Shown piece by piece: positions 27,050 to 36,468 of a DNA stretch of 64,000 nt. Position numbers and translations under genes: made by a program. The DNA lies in contig CAKRVB010000004.1 in the NCBI GenBank assembly GCA_934408725.1, positions 1 to 64,000 of the forward strand, read 5' to 3'. Below the pieces are notes generated by a model. That model did not search any database. It was not told the origin of the DNA and saw only the letters and a program-made list of their open reading frames with translations. Position 1 is the first letter of the stretch; every line of letters begins with the position of its first letter. Origin of the DNA: an uncultured Marvinbryantia sp. GTDB lineage: Bacteria > Bacillota > Clostridia > Lachnospirales > Lachnospiraceae.

Positions 27050-28702
27050 ATGGCATTTCAATACACAGAAGAACAACTGAATAAGCTGGATAAGGAACTG
27101 CTGGTACAGCTGTTTCTCGGACTACAGGAACAGGTAGGGGCACTTACCTTGCAGACACAGGAGCTAAATGACAAGATGCAGCGTATGATGGAGCAGATCG
27201 TGCTCTCCAACCGGAAACAGTTTGGCAGATCCAGTGAAAAAATGGAAGATACTGCGCAGATCTGTTTCATGGAAGTTGATGGGAATATCGTATTCTTCAA
27301 TGAGGCAGAAGCTGTCTGCGACTTGGAAGCTACTGAACCGGATGACCTGGAACTGAAACCGGCCAGAAAAAAGAAACAGCCTGGCAAAAAGGCAGCTGAC
27401 CTGTCAAATCTGAAAGTGAACCGTATCGACCACTATCTCAGCCAGGAGGAACTGGAAGCTGAGTTTGGCGTGGACGGCTGGAAGCAGCTTCCGGATGCCA
27501 TTTCCAGACGGTACCGCTTTATTCCTGCAACAGTGGAAGTGGATGAACACCATATCGGTGTTTATTCCAGCAAAAGGGATGAACACATGGTAAAAGCACC
27601 ATGTCCAAAACCATTGCTGCATGGGAGCCTGATATCTCCAACCCTTGCAGGAGCCATCATCAACGGCAAGTATGTAAATGCAGTGCCGTTATACCGTCTT
27701 GAAAAAGAATTCGAGAGGTATGGTCTGGCAATTACCAGACAGAACATGGCAAACTGGATGATCCGGCTGGCCGATGAATACCTTTTTCTGCTGTATGATT
27801 ATTTTCACCGTCTCCTTTATGAATACCATGTCATTCAGGCAGATGAGACACCTGTCCTTGTAAATAAGGATGGCAGACCGGCAGGAAGTAAAAACTATAT
27901 GTGGGTTTACCGTTCAGGGTTCCTGTATCCGGAACGGCAGATCATTCTCTATGAATACCAGCGAACCCGGAATGCATCCCACCCGCGCACTTTCCTGAAG
28001 GATTATGAGGGCATATGCGTAACGGATGGCTACCAGGTCTATCACACAGTGGAAAAGGAACTGGAAGACCTCACTATTGCCGGATGCTGGGTGCACTGTA
28101 GACGCCGTTTTGAAGAAGCGCAGACTGTTGTAGCTAAAGAGCACCGGAAAAAAGCAGAATCTTATCTGCTCATGAAACAGATCCAGGCCATCTACCGTGA
28201 AGAGGGAAAGCTTTCTGACCTTTCGCCGGAAGAAAGGCTGAAACAGCGTCAGCTAGTGGTAAAGCCACTGGTGGATGCTTTCTTCGCATACCTCCGACAG
28301 AATGAAGCCGCTGTAAAGAATGGCGGCAACGCCAAACTGAAAGAAGCGTTCATTTACGCCCTGAACCAGGAAAAATATCTTCGAGTGTTCCTGACAGATG
28401 GTGAAGTCCCAATGGATAATAATGCCAGTGAACGGGCAATCCGTGGATTCTGTATCGGCAAAAAGAACTGGCAGGTGATTGACACTATAAACGGAGCTGA
28501 AAGTTCAGCCATTATTTACAGCATAGTAGAAACTGCCAAAGCAAACCGGTTAAAGCCATATGAATACATTGTCCATCTGTTAACAGAGATTCCGAAGCAC
28601 ATGGATGACAAAAATCAGGAATTCCTTAAGGATTTGCTGCCGTGGTCACCAGAACTGCCGGCACACATACGGAAACCGGTGAAAACAGAAACCCAGAAAT
28701 AA
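27050..28702 (+). CDS. tnpC: IS66-family DDE transposase
   Basis: The transposase that cuts and joins element ends. Residues 1-60 are a coiled-coil start, followed by RKQFGRSSEK and a basic linker. The catalytic residues are visible in IQADETPVLVN, CVTDGYQVYH and DNNASERAIRGF. The start at 27050 (MAFQYTEEQLNKL) matches relatives; an in-frame ATG at 27005 is possible. No frame damage is seen, so it may be active. Confidence 0.92.
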   Translation: MAFQYTEEQLNKLDKELLVQLFLGLQEQVGALTLQTQELNDKMQRMMEQIVLSNRKQFGRSSEKMEDTAQICFMEVDGNIVFFNEAEAVCDLEATEPDDLELKPARKKKQPGKKAADLSNLKVNRIDHYLSQEELEAEFGVDGWKQLPDAISRRYRFIPATVEVDEHHIGVYSSKRDEHMVKAPCPKPLLHGSLISPTLAGAIINGKYVNAVPLYRLEKEFERYGLAITRQNMANWMIRLADEYLFLLYDYFHRLLYEYHVIQADETPVLVNKDGRPAGSKNYMWVYRSGFLYPERQIILYEYQRTRNASHPRTFLKDYEGICVTDGYQVYHTVEKELEDLTIAGCWVHCRRRFEEAQTVVAKEHRKKAESYLLMKQIQAIYREEGKLSDLSPEERLKQRQLVVKPLVDAFFAYLRQNEAAVKNGGNAKLKEAFIYALNQEKYLRVFLTDGEVPMDNNASERAIRGFCIGKKNWQVIDTINGAESSAIIYSIVETAKANRLKPYEYIVHLLTEIPKHMDDKNQEFLKDLLPWSPELPAHIRKPVKTETQK

Positions 28703-28757
28703 TCATGCCGTGAAAACGGCATCTAATTTGTCAAGGTACTCGGGTTGTACCGTTTAC

Positions 28758-28803
28758 GCTTGAACGGATTCGGTCGAAGTTTCATCTCAAATATCTGGTT
28801 CAT
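28758..28803 (-). pseudogene. ASCH-domain gene truncated by IS66
   Basis: The ATG at 28803, with AGAGGTGG upstream, begins MNQIFEMKLRPNPFK, the conserved start of ASCH (PUA-like, RNA-binding) proteins. It is cut after 15 codons by the end of the IS66 element. It starts 12 bases after the phosphoesterase stop and so was the next gene of the long operon. The remainder of the gene is not found at the other side of the element. Confidence 0.55.
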
Positions 28804-28815
28804 ATGCCACCTCTA

Positions 28816-29550
28816 TTAACCTTCATATGAATCCCACTGCCGGACAATCTTTCCTGATTCCAGCTCTCGAACAGAACTAAGTACCGCTGTCTGGTTTCGC
28901 CACAATTCCAAATCAACATGGAAATGTCCAAAGTACCAGTGCTTATATGTGACCTTCTTTTGGATTTCATCGAGAAAACTCGTCAGAGGCTGTTCCTGAA
29001 TAACATCATTCTTGATTCCTAAACTTCTCAGAGTGGAAAGATAATAAACAGTTTCAGATGGGGCAGTATGGGTAATAATGTAATCGACATGATTGCCGAC
29101 CTTTTCAAAATTCACAATCGCATTGTGATACTCTTCCTCTGATGGCATCTCTTGAGGCCACCAGGAAACACCTTCAGTCCGGCGGTACTTATCAATGGAA
29201 TAACCGCCACCCATAACAAAAATGGTGTTACCCTCAATACAGTAAACTTCGCCGCGCATCAAGTGAATCACATTATTACGGATTTTATGTACTTTGCCAC
29301 CGCTCCATGTTTCGACCGGGTAGCTGTTGAGTTTATCAAAGTTTTCGTGATTGCCATCAATAAACAGGACGGTATATTCTTGTTCGCTAAGGAAATCATA
29401 GAATGTTTCTTCAGACCAGTAACGCCCATTCCAAAAGCCAACACCGAAATCCCCACAAACAAGAACAATATCAGCAGGGGAGAGAACGGGTTCTATTTGT
29501 TCTACCCATTTATATTGATTTCCATGAGTATCGCCAGTAATTAATATCAC
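28816..29550 (-). CDS. Calcineurin-like metallophosphoesterase in the sugar operon
   Basis: A one-domain phosphoesterase. Motifs are ILITGDTHGN, VLVCGDFGVGFW, LFIDGNHENFDK, IITHTAPSE and KHWYFGHFHVD, an intact binuclear-metal site. Translation starts at a GTG at 29550 with AAAGGA upstream. It lies 38 bases after the radical SAM gene, on the same strand, and may be the last intact gene of the operon. Its substrate could be an intermediate or a nucleic acid. Confidence 0.82.
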   Translation of the reverse strand: MILITGDTHGNQYKWVEQIEPVLSPADIVLVCGDFGVGFWNGRYWSEETFYDFLSEQEYTVLFIDGNHENFDKLNSYPVETWSGGKVHKIRNNVIHLMRGEVYCIEGNTIFVMGGGYSIDKYRRTEGVSWWPQEMPSEEEYHNAIVNFEKVGNHVDYIITHTAPSETVYYLSTLRSLGIKNDVIQEQPLTSFLDEIQKKVTYKHWYFGHFHVDLELWRNQTAVLSSVRELESGKIVRQWDSYEG

Positions 29551-29588
29551 TAGTAATTCCTTTCATCATTTTGCAAAGATCGGATGTG

Positions 29589-30569
29589 CTATCTATTTGA
29601 ACATACAACGCCATATCCTTCTGCACAGTATCTGCAAACGCTTTGAATCTTCTTTGATTGTAGACAATTATGAAACTCAACACATTTCTCACCATTCCAT
29701 ATTTCTGTAATATCCGTTTCCAATATATTACCGAAGCGAACAATCCGCCCCTTGGTATATCCCCCAAGAAAATAAAACGGTATTTCTTGCGCAAGCATCA
29801 CGCACGGATTTACGTTACCATCACCGTCAATACACAGTATCTTATTCCATTCACATCCTATAAACTCTGGAATTAACGATGGAACTTGGACTTGTATTCC
29901 TAATTTATCTCCTAATTTTTTTGCGTCATCAAATATTTTCTCTACTTGATTATTGCCCATTTCTGAATAAAGGGCATATTTCTGAAGATTCTTGTCATAA
30001 CAGAATAGTCCATTAACATCAATTGCATCTATTCCGAGTTCTTTACAAAAACGAACATACTCTGGCAATATTTCAATATTATCCGTGTTAGAAACAAACA
30101 CAGATCTAATCAGACATGATTCTGGCATTGATGCCCTCAGCATTTTCAGATTATCAATTACTGTCGCAAATGATGTTCCTTTTTTGAAAAATGCTAACTG
30201 TTTTTCGTTTATTCCATCAAGAGCAACAGAAACCCAAGGCACATTTTTCTTACGTAATTCTCTAACTATGTCTTCGGTTAAAAACATACCATTCGTTTGT
30301 ATCGGAAATTCCATTCGGGGATTAATTGATGAAATATAATCCATCATTTGAAACAAAGCAGGATGCAATAATGGCTCAACACTAGAAAACATAAATTCAT
30401 TTGCGTGAATAATAAAATCTCTTATCCTGTTCGCATATTTCATAAAATCTTCCAAAGACATCCACCGATTGTTTGCCTCAGTTGTTTGATGTTGCAATTT
30501 ACAATGAATACACTTCAAATTACATTTCGACATTATTTCTAAATTTATGATTTCTGGATATCTATTCAT
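29589..30569 (-). CDS. Radical SAM protein with SPASM-like C-terminus
   Basis: A radical SAM enzyme. The cluster motif CNLKCIHC (C16, C20, C23) sits in the N-terminus. The C-terminal third carries more cysteines, as in GCEWNKILCIDGDGNVNPC and SVCRYCAEGYGVVC, expected to bind auxiliary 4Fe-4S clusters. The 326 residues cover one barrel plus SPASM. Its ATG overlaps the end of the UDP-GlcNAc 2-epimerase gene. In polysaccharide and aminoglycoside loci such enzymes dehydrogenate or epimerise sugars; here the substrate is unknown. Confidence 0.86.
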   Translation of the reverse strand: MNRYPEIINLEIMSKCNLKCIHCKLQHQTTEANNRWMSLEDFMKYANRIRDFIIHANEFMFSSVEPLLHPALFQMMDYISSINPRMEFPIQTNGMFLTEDIVRELRKKNVPWVSVALDGINEKQLAFFKKGTSFATVIDNLKMLRASMPESCLIRSVFVSNTDNIEILPEYVRFCKELGIDAIDVNGLFCYDKNLQKYALYSEMGNNQVEKIFDDAKKLGDKLGIQVQVPSLIPEFIGCEWNKILCIDGDGNVNPCVMLAQEIPFYFLGGYTKGRIVRFGNILETDITEIWNGEKCVEFHNCLQSKKIQSVCRYCAEGYGVVCSNR

Positions 30570-31668
30570 CGCTTAGTTCCCTTTCTAAAATATTGGAAAT
30601 ATACTCAGATGCGCATCCGTCTCCATATGGGCTTCTTGCAGTACTCATTGCAGAGTAAATCTCATGATTCGAAAGTAATTCTTCCACACTTATTAACACA
30701 TTTTCATAATTCGTTCCCACAAGTTTGAGTGTTCCCGCCTCAATTCCCTCAGGGCGTTCAGTTGTATTTCGCAATACAAGTACTGGCTTTCCAAAAGAAG
30801 ATGCTTCCTCCTGTATTCCGCCTGAATCTGTTACGATAATAAAACATCGACTTATAAAATTATGAAAATCAACAACATCTAAGGGTTCAATCAAATGAAT
30901 TCGTTCGTGATTACCTAACACATTTTCTGCCATACATCTGATTGAGGGATTCATATGGATTGGATAAATAATTTTTACATCCGCGTGTCTTTCTACAACA
31001 GTTTTCATTGCTCGAAAAATATCTTCCATAGGCTTTCCGATGTTTTCTCTGCGATGAACTGTCATAAGAATTAATTTAGAACCTTTTGCCCATTCTATTT
31101 CTTTGTGAAAATACTCTTTTAAAACTGTTGTACGCATCGCATCGATGACGGTATTACCGGTTACAAAAATACTATTTTCATTTTTTCCTTCCATAAGCAA
31201 ATTGCTCTTGGCATGCTCTGTAGGAGCAAAATGATACCTAGCAATAATAGAAACTGCCTGTCTATTAAATTCTTCAGGAAATGGTTCTCGTAAATTGTGA
31301 GTTCGTAGACCTGCTTCAATATGTGCTACTGGTATTTGTTTATAAAATGCAGACAAAGCACTTGCGAACGAAGTCGTGGTATCACCATGCACAACAACCA
31401 GATCCGGACAATAATTCTCCAACACTGAGCCAAATCTGTCCAGAATACGATTCGTAATATCAAAGAGCGTCTGCTTTTCTTGCATAATATGTAAATCATA
31501 ATCTGGTATAACATCAAATACTCTCAATACAGTATCCAACATCTCTCTATGTTGGCCTGTAACACATACTTTGATGTCAAACTTCTTTCTTCGTTTTAAT
31601 TCCAATACAAGAGGGCACATCTTTATTGCCTCCGGTCTTGTACCAAATACGATCAATATTTTTTTCAT
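30562..31668 (-). CDS. wecB: UDP-N-acetylglucosamine 2-epimerase (non-hydrolysing)
   Basis: Converts UDP-GlcNAc to UDP-ManNAc. Visible signatures are FGTRPEAIKMCPLV at the N-terminus, VVHGDTTTSFASAL, HIEAGLRTHN and TDSGGIQEEASSFGKP in the nucleotide-binding half. The 368-residue length is normal. The ATG at 31668 starts just after the UDP-glucose dehydrogenase stop at 31671. It supplies one of the two activated sugars suggested by the operon. Confidence 0.93.
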   Translation of the reverse strand: MKKILIVFGTRPEAIKMCPLVLELKRRKKFDIKVCVTGQHREMLDTVLRVFDVIPDYDLHIMQEKQTLFDITNRILDRFGSVLENYCPDLVVVHGDTTTSFASALSAFYKQIPVAHIEAGLRTHNLREPFPEEFNRQAVSIIARYHFAPTEHAKSNLLMEGKNENSIFVTGNTVIDAMRTTVLKEYFHKEIEWAKGSKLILMTVHRRENIGKPMEDIFRAMKTVVERHADVKIIYPIHMNPSIRCMAENVLGNHERIHLIEPLDVVDFHNFISRCFIIVTDSGGIQEEASSFGKPVLVLRNTTERPEGIEAGTLKLVGTNYENVLISVEELLSNHEIYSAMSTARSPYGDGCASEYISNILERELSDE

Positions 31669-31670
31669 AT

Positions 31671-32870
31671 TTAAAACCAATCCCTCGTATACACTTTTTC
31701 ACGAACATCAAGAAGGTCACTAGATATTCTATTGGCAACAATAATAGAACTCATTTTTTTAAATTCCTTCAAATCATCCACAAACGTGAACGAATAACCT
31801 TCTAATTGCTTTCTTATAGGTTCAAATACCACTACCTGGTATCCATTATCCATAAGCATATCAATAATGTCCAAAATTGCAGCCTCTCTAAAATTATCAG
31901 AGTCGCGTTTCATATTAAGCCTATATATACCAATCAACGGTTCAGAAACTGCTATCTTTTCAATCAGTTTAATTATTGATTCCGCAATGTACTTCTTCCT
32001 TATTATATTTGAATGCACCAGGGATGGAATAACAGCCGATAGAACATCGTTATAAATATATTGCAATTCTCTAGTATCTTTTGGGAGACAATAGCCACCG
32101 TAACCGAAAGATGGTATATTATAGAAATTACCAACTCTAGGATCCAGCGAGACCCCCTGAATAATTCTTTTCGAATTTAGATTTTCCAGTTCTGCATATG
32201 TATCTATCTCATTAAAGAATGCAACTCTTAGTGCGAGAAATGCATTAGAATACAATTTTATCAATTCGGCTTCCGTACCACTAGTAACTAATACTGGAAC
32301 ATCATCCTTTATTTGCCCATCTAGGAATAAGCCCTTTATTTCTTCAATATACCGTGATTTAAAATCATTTGTTCCAATTACTAAACGAGTCAGGTTTTTT
32401 TCATCTTTTACCGCGCTTCCTTCTCTCAGAAACTCTGGAACATAGAATATTGAAAAAAAGTTATACTCATTCCTGAGATAATCCATAGTACCTAAAGGTA
32501 AGGTTGACTTTATAACAATGACAGGCGATTGATGGTCATTTTTTATCTGCTCGAGAACACCACACAAGGTGGTAACATCCAAGCTGTGATTATCTTGATT
32601 CCAATTTGTCGGTACGGATATTACGACATAATCAGCCTTTTCAAAAACACCAGTGCTATCGCTAGTAATGGTGTAGCGACTATCATTTTTAATGGATTTG
32701 AAAAATTTACACATATCTTCATCATTTATTGGTGAAGTCCCTGATTTCATCAAATCAACTTTTGAATTGTCAATATCATAAAGAACAATATCATTATTAT
32801 CTGAAAGGATTATTGAAACAGCTATTCCTACATAACCAGCACCAACAATCACAATTTTCCTTCTTTTCAT
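31671..32870 (-). CDS. ugd: UDP-glucose 6-dehydrogenase
   Basis: Oxidises UDP-glucose to UDP-glucuronate with NAD+. The N-terminal VIVGAGYVGIAVSIIL binds NAD, VPEFLREGSAV is the family signature, and SFGYGGYCLPKDTRE contains the catalytic cysteine. The C-terminus VYTRDWF and the segment GVSLDPRVGNFYN closely follow the short enteric-type Ugd. A GTG at 32876 overlaps the CocE stop; the ATG at 32870 with GGAG upstream is preferred. UDP-ManNAc dehydrogenase is less likely by these motifs. Confidence 0.88.
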   Translation of the reverse strand: MKRRKIVIVGAGYVGIAVSIILSDNNDIVLYDIDNSKVDLMKSGTSPINDEDMCKFFKSIKNDSRYTITSDSTGVFEKADYVVISVPTNWNQDNHSLDVTTLCGVLEQIKNDHQSPVIVIKSTLPLGTMDYLRNEYNFFSIFYVPEFLREGSAVKDEKNLTRLVIGTNDFKSRYIEEIKGLFLDGQIKDDVPVLVTSGTEAELIKLYSNAFLALRVAFFNEIDTYAELENLNSKRIIQGVSLDPRVGNFYNIPSFGYGGYCLPKDTRELQYIYNDVLSAVIPSLVHSNIIRKKYIAESIIKLIEKIAVSEPLIGIYRLNMKRDSDNFREAAILDIIDMLMDNGYQVVVFEPIRKQLEGYSFTFVDDLKEFKKMSSIIVANRISSDLLDVREKVYTRDWF

Positions 32871-32872
32871 AA

Positions 32873-34453
32873 TCACTCCAACCTAACAACAGGTAAGTCA
32901 ATATAAGTCATTCCATTCAAATAAACCGTGTTTTCTCCTCTTTTATCTATTAGCCAATCTTGAACATTCAACCTCGGAAAATTAGAAGAGCTTATTTGAC
33001 AACGTATTCTATGACCGTTCAAAAAACAATGACCGACCGTTCCTATTGAAAAACAATAGATTCCTGTTTTATCCGCATCTGTATCTATTCTCACTCCAGA
33101 ATCTAAAATATTCACAGAATTACCATCCTGATCAACATCACATAACTTTACTGTATAGTCCATATGCTCCAGAGATGAGCTACAGGATAACGAAAACTTA
33201 ACCTCTCCAATAATAGTGACATCATCATCTAACACTTCTGATGTGTATACCAAAACATCGTCTCTCTCTTCAATAAGGCGTTGATACTTCGGACCACCCA
33301 AAGCATCCGGGATAGCATCAATACATCTCCCTCCACACGTAGGTACCAATCGAAAACAATCAAATACGAAAGTATCTATTTCATCTTTCTTAGAAAAACT
33401 AATGCAATCAATAGTTCTGTTCTCGTTATTTCTATTTAGGAAATATCGTTGTATCTGCGCTTTTGGCATCTCCTTAAAGCGATACCATTTATTCTTTCCC
33501 ATGACATATAAAGAGATATCATTTTCCTTTGCCGTATTATTTTCTACTTTATCGAACCAATCAATAATATCCATCGGCGAATATTTTTCCAAGGAATAAA
33601 TTCCGAAATCAATATCTCCAACAACAGAACCAAATAATTCCGTATGAGACCATGGCCCTATAACGAGCCTATGGTGTCCTGGTGCACGACTAGAATTCTC
33701 AAAATATTGCTTTATTGATCCTTCGCAGAAGATATCATACCACCCAGAGATATAGTACGTAGCTGCATTCATATTTCCGAGCATGGATGTTTTCACTTTT
33801 CCCCAGTATAAAGTATCCTTTTCATCTATCCAGGAATGATAATAATCCAAATAGCGCGAAACAGGGAAATCATCCATATGGCCATAATATAATTTCTTTA
33901 TATCACTTGCCAACTGCTGTACAAAATCGATGTCTTGATAATCTAGAAGATTTCCATTGTCAGTAAATGCGAAACTATGAGACCACGACTGAACAAACCC
34001 CTGTTTAATAAAGTGGTTTTCAAAAAACCAATCACGAAAAATGTTGGATGTACTCATGATAGGTGCGATCGCATTAGTATTTTTGTTTCCACCTACCAAA
34101 ATTGCAGTCATCCCCTCATATGAAACGCCCAATGCATAAATGTGTTTATTACACCACTTTTGATTACATAACCATTCAACAGTAGCGTCACCATCTATTT
34201 TTTCGTTAAGAAATGGATTGAAAACACCAGTCGACTCAAATCGTCCTCTTACATTTTGAACTAATAATGCAAAGCCTCTCCTAACTATTTCAAGAGGATT
34301 GAAAACTGCACTAATATTATGTTTTCCGTATGGAGTCCTCATTATGATAACTGGCAATTGTTTCTCTTCTTGTGGAAGATATAAGTCTCCATTAAGAAAC
34401 ACACCACTCCCAACGGGAATGGTGCATTCAGTGATTATAATACTAGAGTTCAT
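32873..34453 (-). CDS. CocE/NonD-family serine hydrolase
   Basis: An alpha/beta hydrolase of the X-Pro dipeptidyl-peptidase/CocE group, which cleaves or transfers acyl groups on small molecules. ALGVSYEGMTAI contains the nucleophile (S111), LVIGPWSHTELFG contains the histidine, and the last 170 residues form the jelly-roll domain usual for the family. No signal peptide is present. Its 526 residues are typical. It sits between ugd and the HAD-radical SAM fusion with a nine-base gap. Such hydrolases are unusual in sugar operons and may deacylate an intermediate or detoxify the product. Confidence 0.86.
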   Translation of the reverse strand: MNSSIIITECTIPVGSGVFLNGDLYLPQEEKQLPVIIMRTPYGKHNISAVFNPLEIVRRGFALLVQNVRGRFESTGVFNPFLNEKIDGDATVEWLCNQKWCNKHIYALGVSYEGMTAILVGGNKNTNAIAPIMSTSNIFRDWFFENHFIKQGFVQSWSHSFAFTDNGNLLDYQDIDFVQQLASDIKKLYYGHMDDFPVSRYLDYYHSWIDEKDTLYWGKVKTSMLGNMNAATYYISGWYDIFCEGSIKQYFENSSRAPGHHRLVIGPWSHTELFGSVVGDIDFGIYSLEKYSPMDIIDWFDKVENNTAKENDISLYVMGKNKWYRFKEMPKAQIQRYFLNRNNENRTIDCISFSKKDEIDTFVFDCFRLVPTCGGRCIDAIPDALGGPKYQRLIEERDDVLVYTSEVLDDDVTIIGEVKFSLSCSSSLEHMDYTVKLCDVDQDGNSVNILDSGVRIDTDADKTGIYCFSIGTVGHCFLNGHRIRCQISSSNFPRLNVQDWLIDKRGENTVYLNGMTYIDLPVVRLE

Positions 34454-34462
34454 ATTTTGTTC

Positions 34463-36457
34463 CTACCTATACTCATCTCTAATTCTCTGAAACGCAGACA
34501 ATACGACATCTGAACCATAGAGATCAACCAATCTCATGACTTTATCAAGATACAGATTAATCACTTCGGCCAATGGCGGACAAACATTCCTAAACTGTTG
34601 TTTCGATGAAACTAATTCATCCCATTTACTTTTTTTAATCTCATATGCTTCTTCAAAAGATGTTTTGCTGATATTTCCAAAAGACGGACAACCATTTAAT
34701 GTTTGATAATCACAAGGGTAGATATTTCCATCCGAACCTATCGTACAAAAGAAGTACCTGTAATAACATCCATTCTGACAATCCCATCTGTTCTTCACTT
34801 TATCAGGCGCTTCATCATGCATAACAAGGACTTTAAAACTTGTTGAATGATACTTACGATAGCATTCATCAATCTTACATTTGCAATCCTGTTGTGATAA
34901 TAGTTCTTCGTTTCCGGTGATATCATATTTGATACATATCGAATCTGCCCCAATGTTAACTAAGTCTTGAATAGTAGCTTCCAATTCTCCGATATTATCC
35001 TGCGTTACTGTATATCCTGTATTAATTTCTGTAGGACTATTTTTCTTATTCCTATATTCAACTAGTCCTTTAATATTTTGTATAATTGCTTTATAGTCAA
35101 CAGTTGCATTCTTGGGGTTTTTTATTTGCTTCCAGGTTGTAGTTCCTCCATCTAAACTAATATGAACAGATTCTATATTGGTCAAGCTTTCCCAAGTTTT
35201 TTCGTCCATAAGCGTTCCGTTTGTAAATATACCTATTCGAACACTATACGACTTTAGAATCTCGATAGCACGTTGCAAAAGGGTCCAATGGATGAGCGGC
35301 TCTCCTGTAAAACCAGAAAACTGAACCGTTTCAATTGAGATTCCAGAAACACATAGTTGTGCAATCTGTTTTGCTATAGAATTTACCTTTTCCAAAGTCA
35401 TACTATCAGCTAATACCGATAGTTCATTATCCTTGTTTACACTTTGACCAACACACCATCTACATCGCAAATTACAAGAACTACTCAATTGCCAATCGAT
35501 TTGGATTGGTGGAATAGATTTTTGTTTTATGAACAAATCAAACCATTTTGCCTTATCAAAAATCAAAAATCGTTCAAAACCTAATATTCCATCTGTAGAA
35601 ATATCCGAAAAAGAAACAATCTGTTCGTACACATCATTCTTCATGACTATTTTTTCACACGCAACAGCCATGCCATCATGTTCATAGCGTTCCGTAACAT
35701 AAGTAGCTGCTTCCTTGACGATGTTAGGAGCATTTCCCATAGCTATTGAGCAGTCAACAGTTTTAAACATGGAAATATCTGCTGTGCCATCTCCAAGAGC
35801 CCAGGTAGTAATGTTTTTGTCTTTTTTTTGAGCTTCACGGAGAAATTCAGCAACAGCAGCCCCTTTGTTTCTGCCATTCACTGTGATTTCAAATTCAACT
35901 AAGTTTTCCTCATCGTCCCACCCAGCTGTAATCTCACAACTATAAGCAGATTTAATATACGCAAACAATTCTTGGATTTCCCTAGAACTTGGTCTATTTT
36001 TTCCAATCTTCACACAAATCTTGTTGATATTTACGTCTTCAGTATATTGGCACAACGGAGAGTATGCATTTTTAATTTGCTCAAAAATAACATCGTACCA
36101 CGGATCAATATCAGAATTCAGGATTAACGGATTAAATAATATATGATTCTGACCGCATAAAATCGGAATCAACTCATACTTTTCAAACACAGACATCAAC
36201 CCTAGTACTGTTTCATAAGGGATCCTGTAGTCAGTAATATATTCCTGCGTCTGTATACACGCTCCTCCAGATGTAATGTATGCGTCAAAGCCTAGATTTC
36301 TAAGGTTCTCTGTAACAAACGGCATACTTCTGCTTGTGCATAATACAGTGTAATAGCCTGCACGTTTTAATCGTGAAAAGGCTTCTATATTCTTTTCCGA
36401 AATACCATTTCGCAAATGGCATATCGTACCATCTGCATCAAAAAACACTACTTTCAT
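34463..36457 (-). CDS. HAD phosphatase fused to radical SAM/SPASM enzyme
   Basis: Two enzymes in one chain. Residues 1-275 are a Cof-type HAD phosphatase, with VVFFDADGTICHL, TSGGACIQTQEYI and WALGDGTADISMFK giving motifs I to IV. Residues 310-600 are a radical SAM barrel with CNLRCRWC (about 328-335), the SGFTGEPLIHW segment that often contacts SAM, and a cysteine-rich end including CKCKIDEC, DCQNGCYYRYFFC and YPCDYQTLNGC. AAGGAG supports the ATG at 36457. The pairing implies that a phosphosugar-like substrate is dephosphorylated before or after radical modification. I know of no characterised member. Confidence 0.85.
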   Translation of the reverse strand: MKVVFFDADGTICHLRNGISEKNIEAFSRLKRAGYYTVLCTSRSMPFVTENLRNLGFDAYITSGGACIQTQEYITDYRIPYETVLGLMSVFEKYELIPILCGQNHILFNPLILNSDIDPWYDVIFEQIKNAYSPLCQYTEDVNINKICVKIGKNRPSSREIQELFAYIKSAYSCEITAGWDDEENLVEFEITVNGRNKGAAVAEFLREAQKKDKNITTWALGDGTADISMFKTVDCSIAMGNAPNIVKEAATYVTERYEHDGMAVACEKIVMKNDVYEQIVSFSDISTDGILGFERFLIFDKAKWFDLFIKQKSIPPIQIDWQLSSSCNLRCRWCVGQSVNKDNELSVLADSMTLEKVNSIAKQIAQLCVSGISIETVQFSGFTGEPLIHWTLLQRAIEILKSYSVRIGIFTNGTLMDEKTWESLTNIESVHISLDGGTTTWKQIKNPKNATVDYKAIIQNIKGLVEYRNKKNSPTEINTGYTVTQDNIGELEATIQDLVNIGADSICIKYDITGNEELLSQQDCKCKIDECYRKYHSTSFKVLVMHDEAPDKVKNRWDCQNGCYYRYFFCTIGSDGNIYPCDYQTLNGCPSFGNISKTSFEEAYEIKKSKWDELVSSKQQFRNVCPPLAEVINLYLDKVMRLVDLYGSDVVLSAFQRIRDEYR

Positions 36458-36468
36458 GGACATTCTCC

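Larger units (their letters stand above)
25899..28757 (+). mobile_element. Complete IS66-family insertion sequence
   Basis: The element is bounded by terminal inverted repeats, GTAAACGGTGCAACCTGAG on the left and the complement of GTAAACGGTACAACCCGAG on the right, and carries tnpA, tnpB and the transposase in the usual order. Length is about 2.86 kb. The eight bases outside the ends (GTTCTATG and GCTTGAAC) do not match, so no target duplication remains. This implies later rearrangement or insertion into an existing IS66 copy. A 290-base gap at 26757-27049 between tnpB and the transposase has no gene I can support. Confidence 0.88.

Noticed and set aside
31671..32870. UDP-ManNAc dehydrogenase, as partner of wecB
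   Set aside because: Segments GYGGYCLPKDT, GVSLDPRVGN and the YTRD tail match UDP-glucose 6-dehydrogenase much better.
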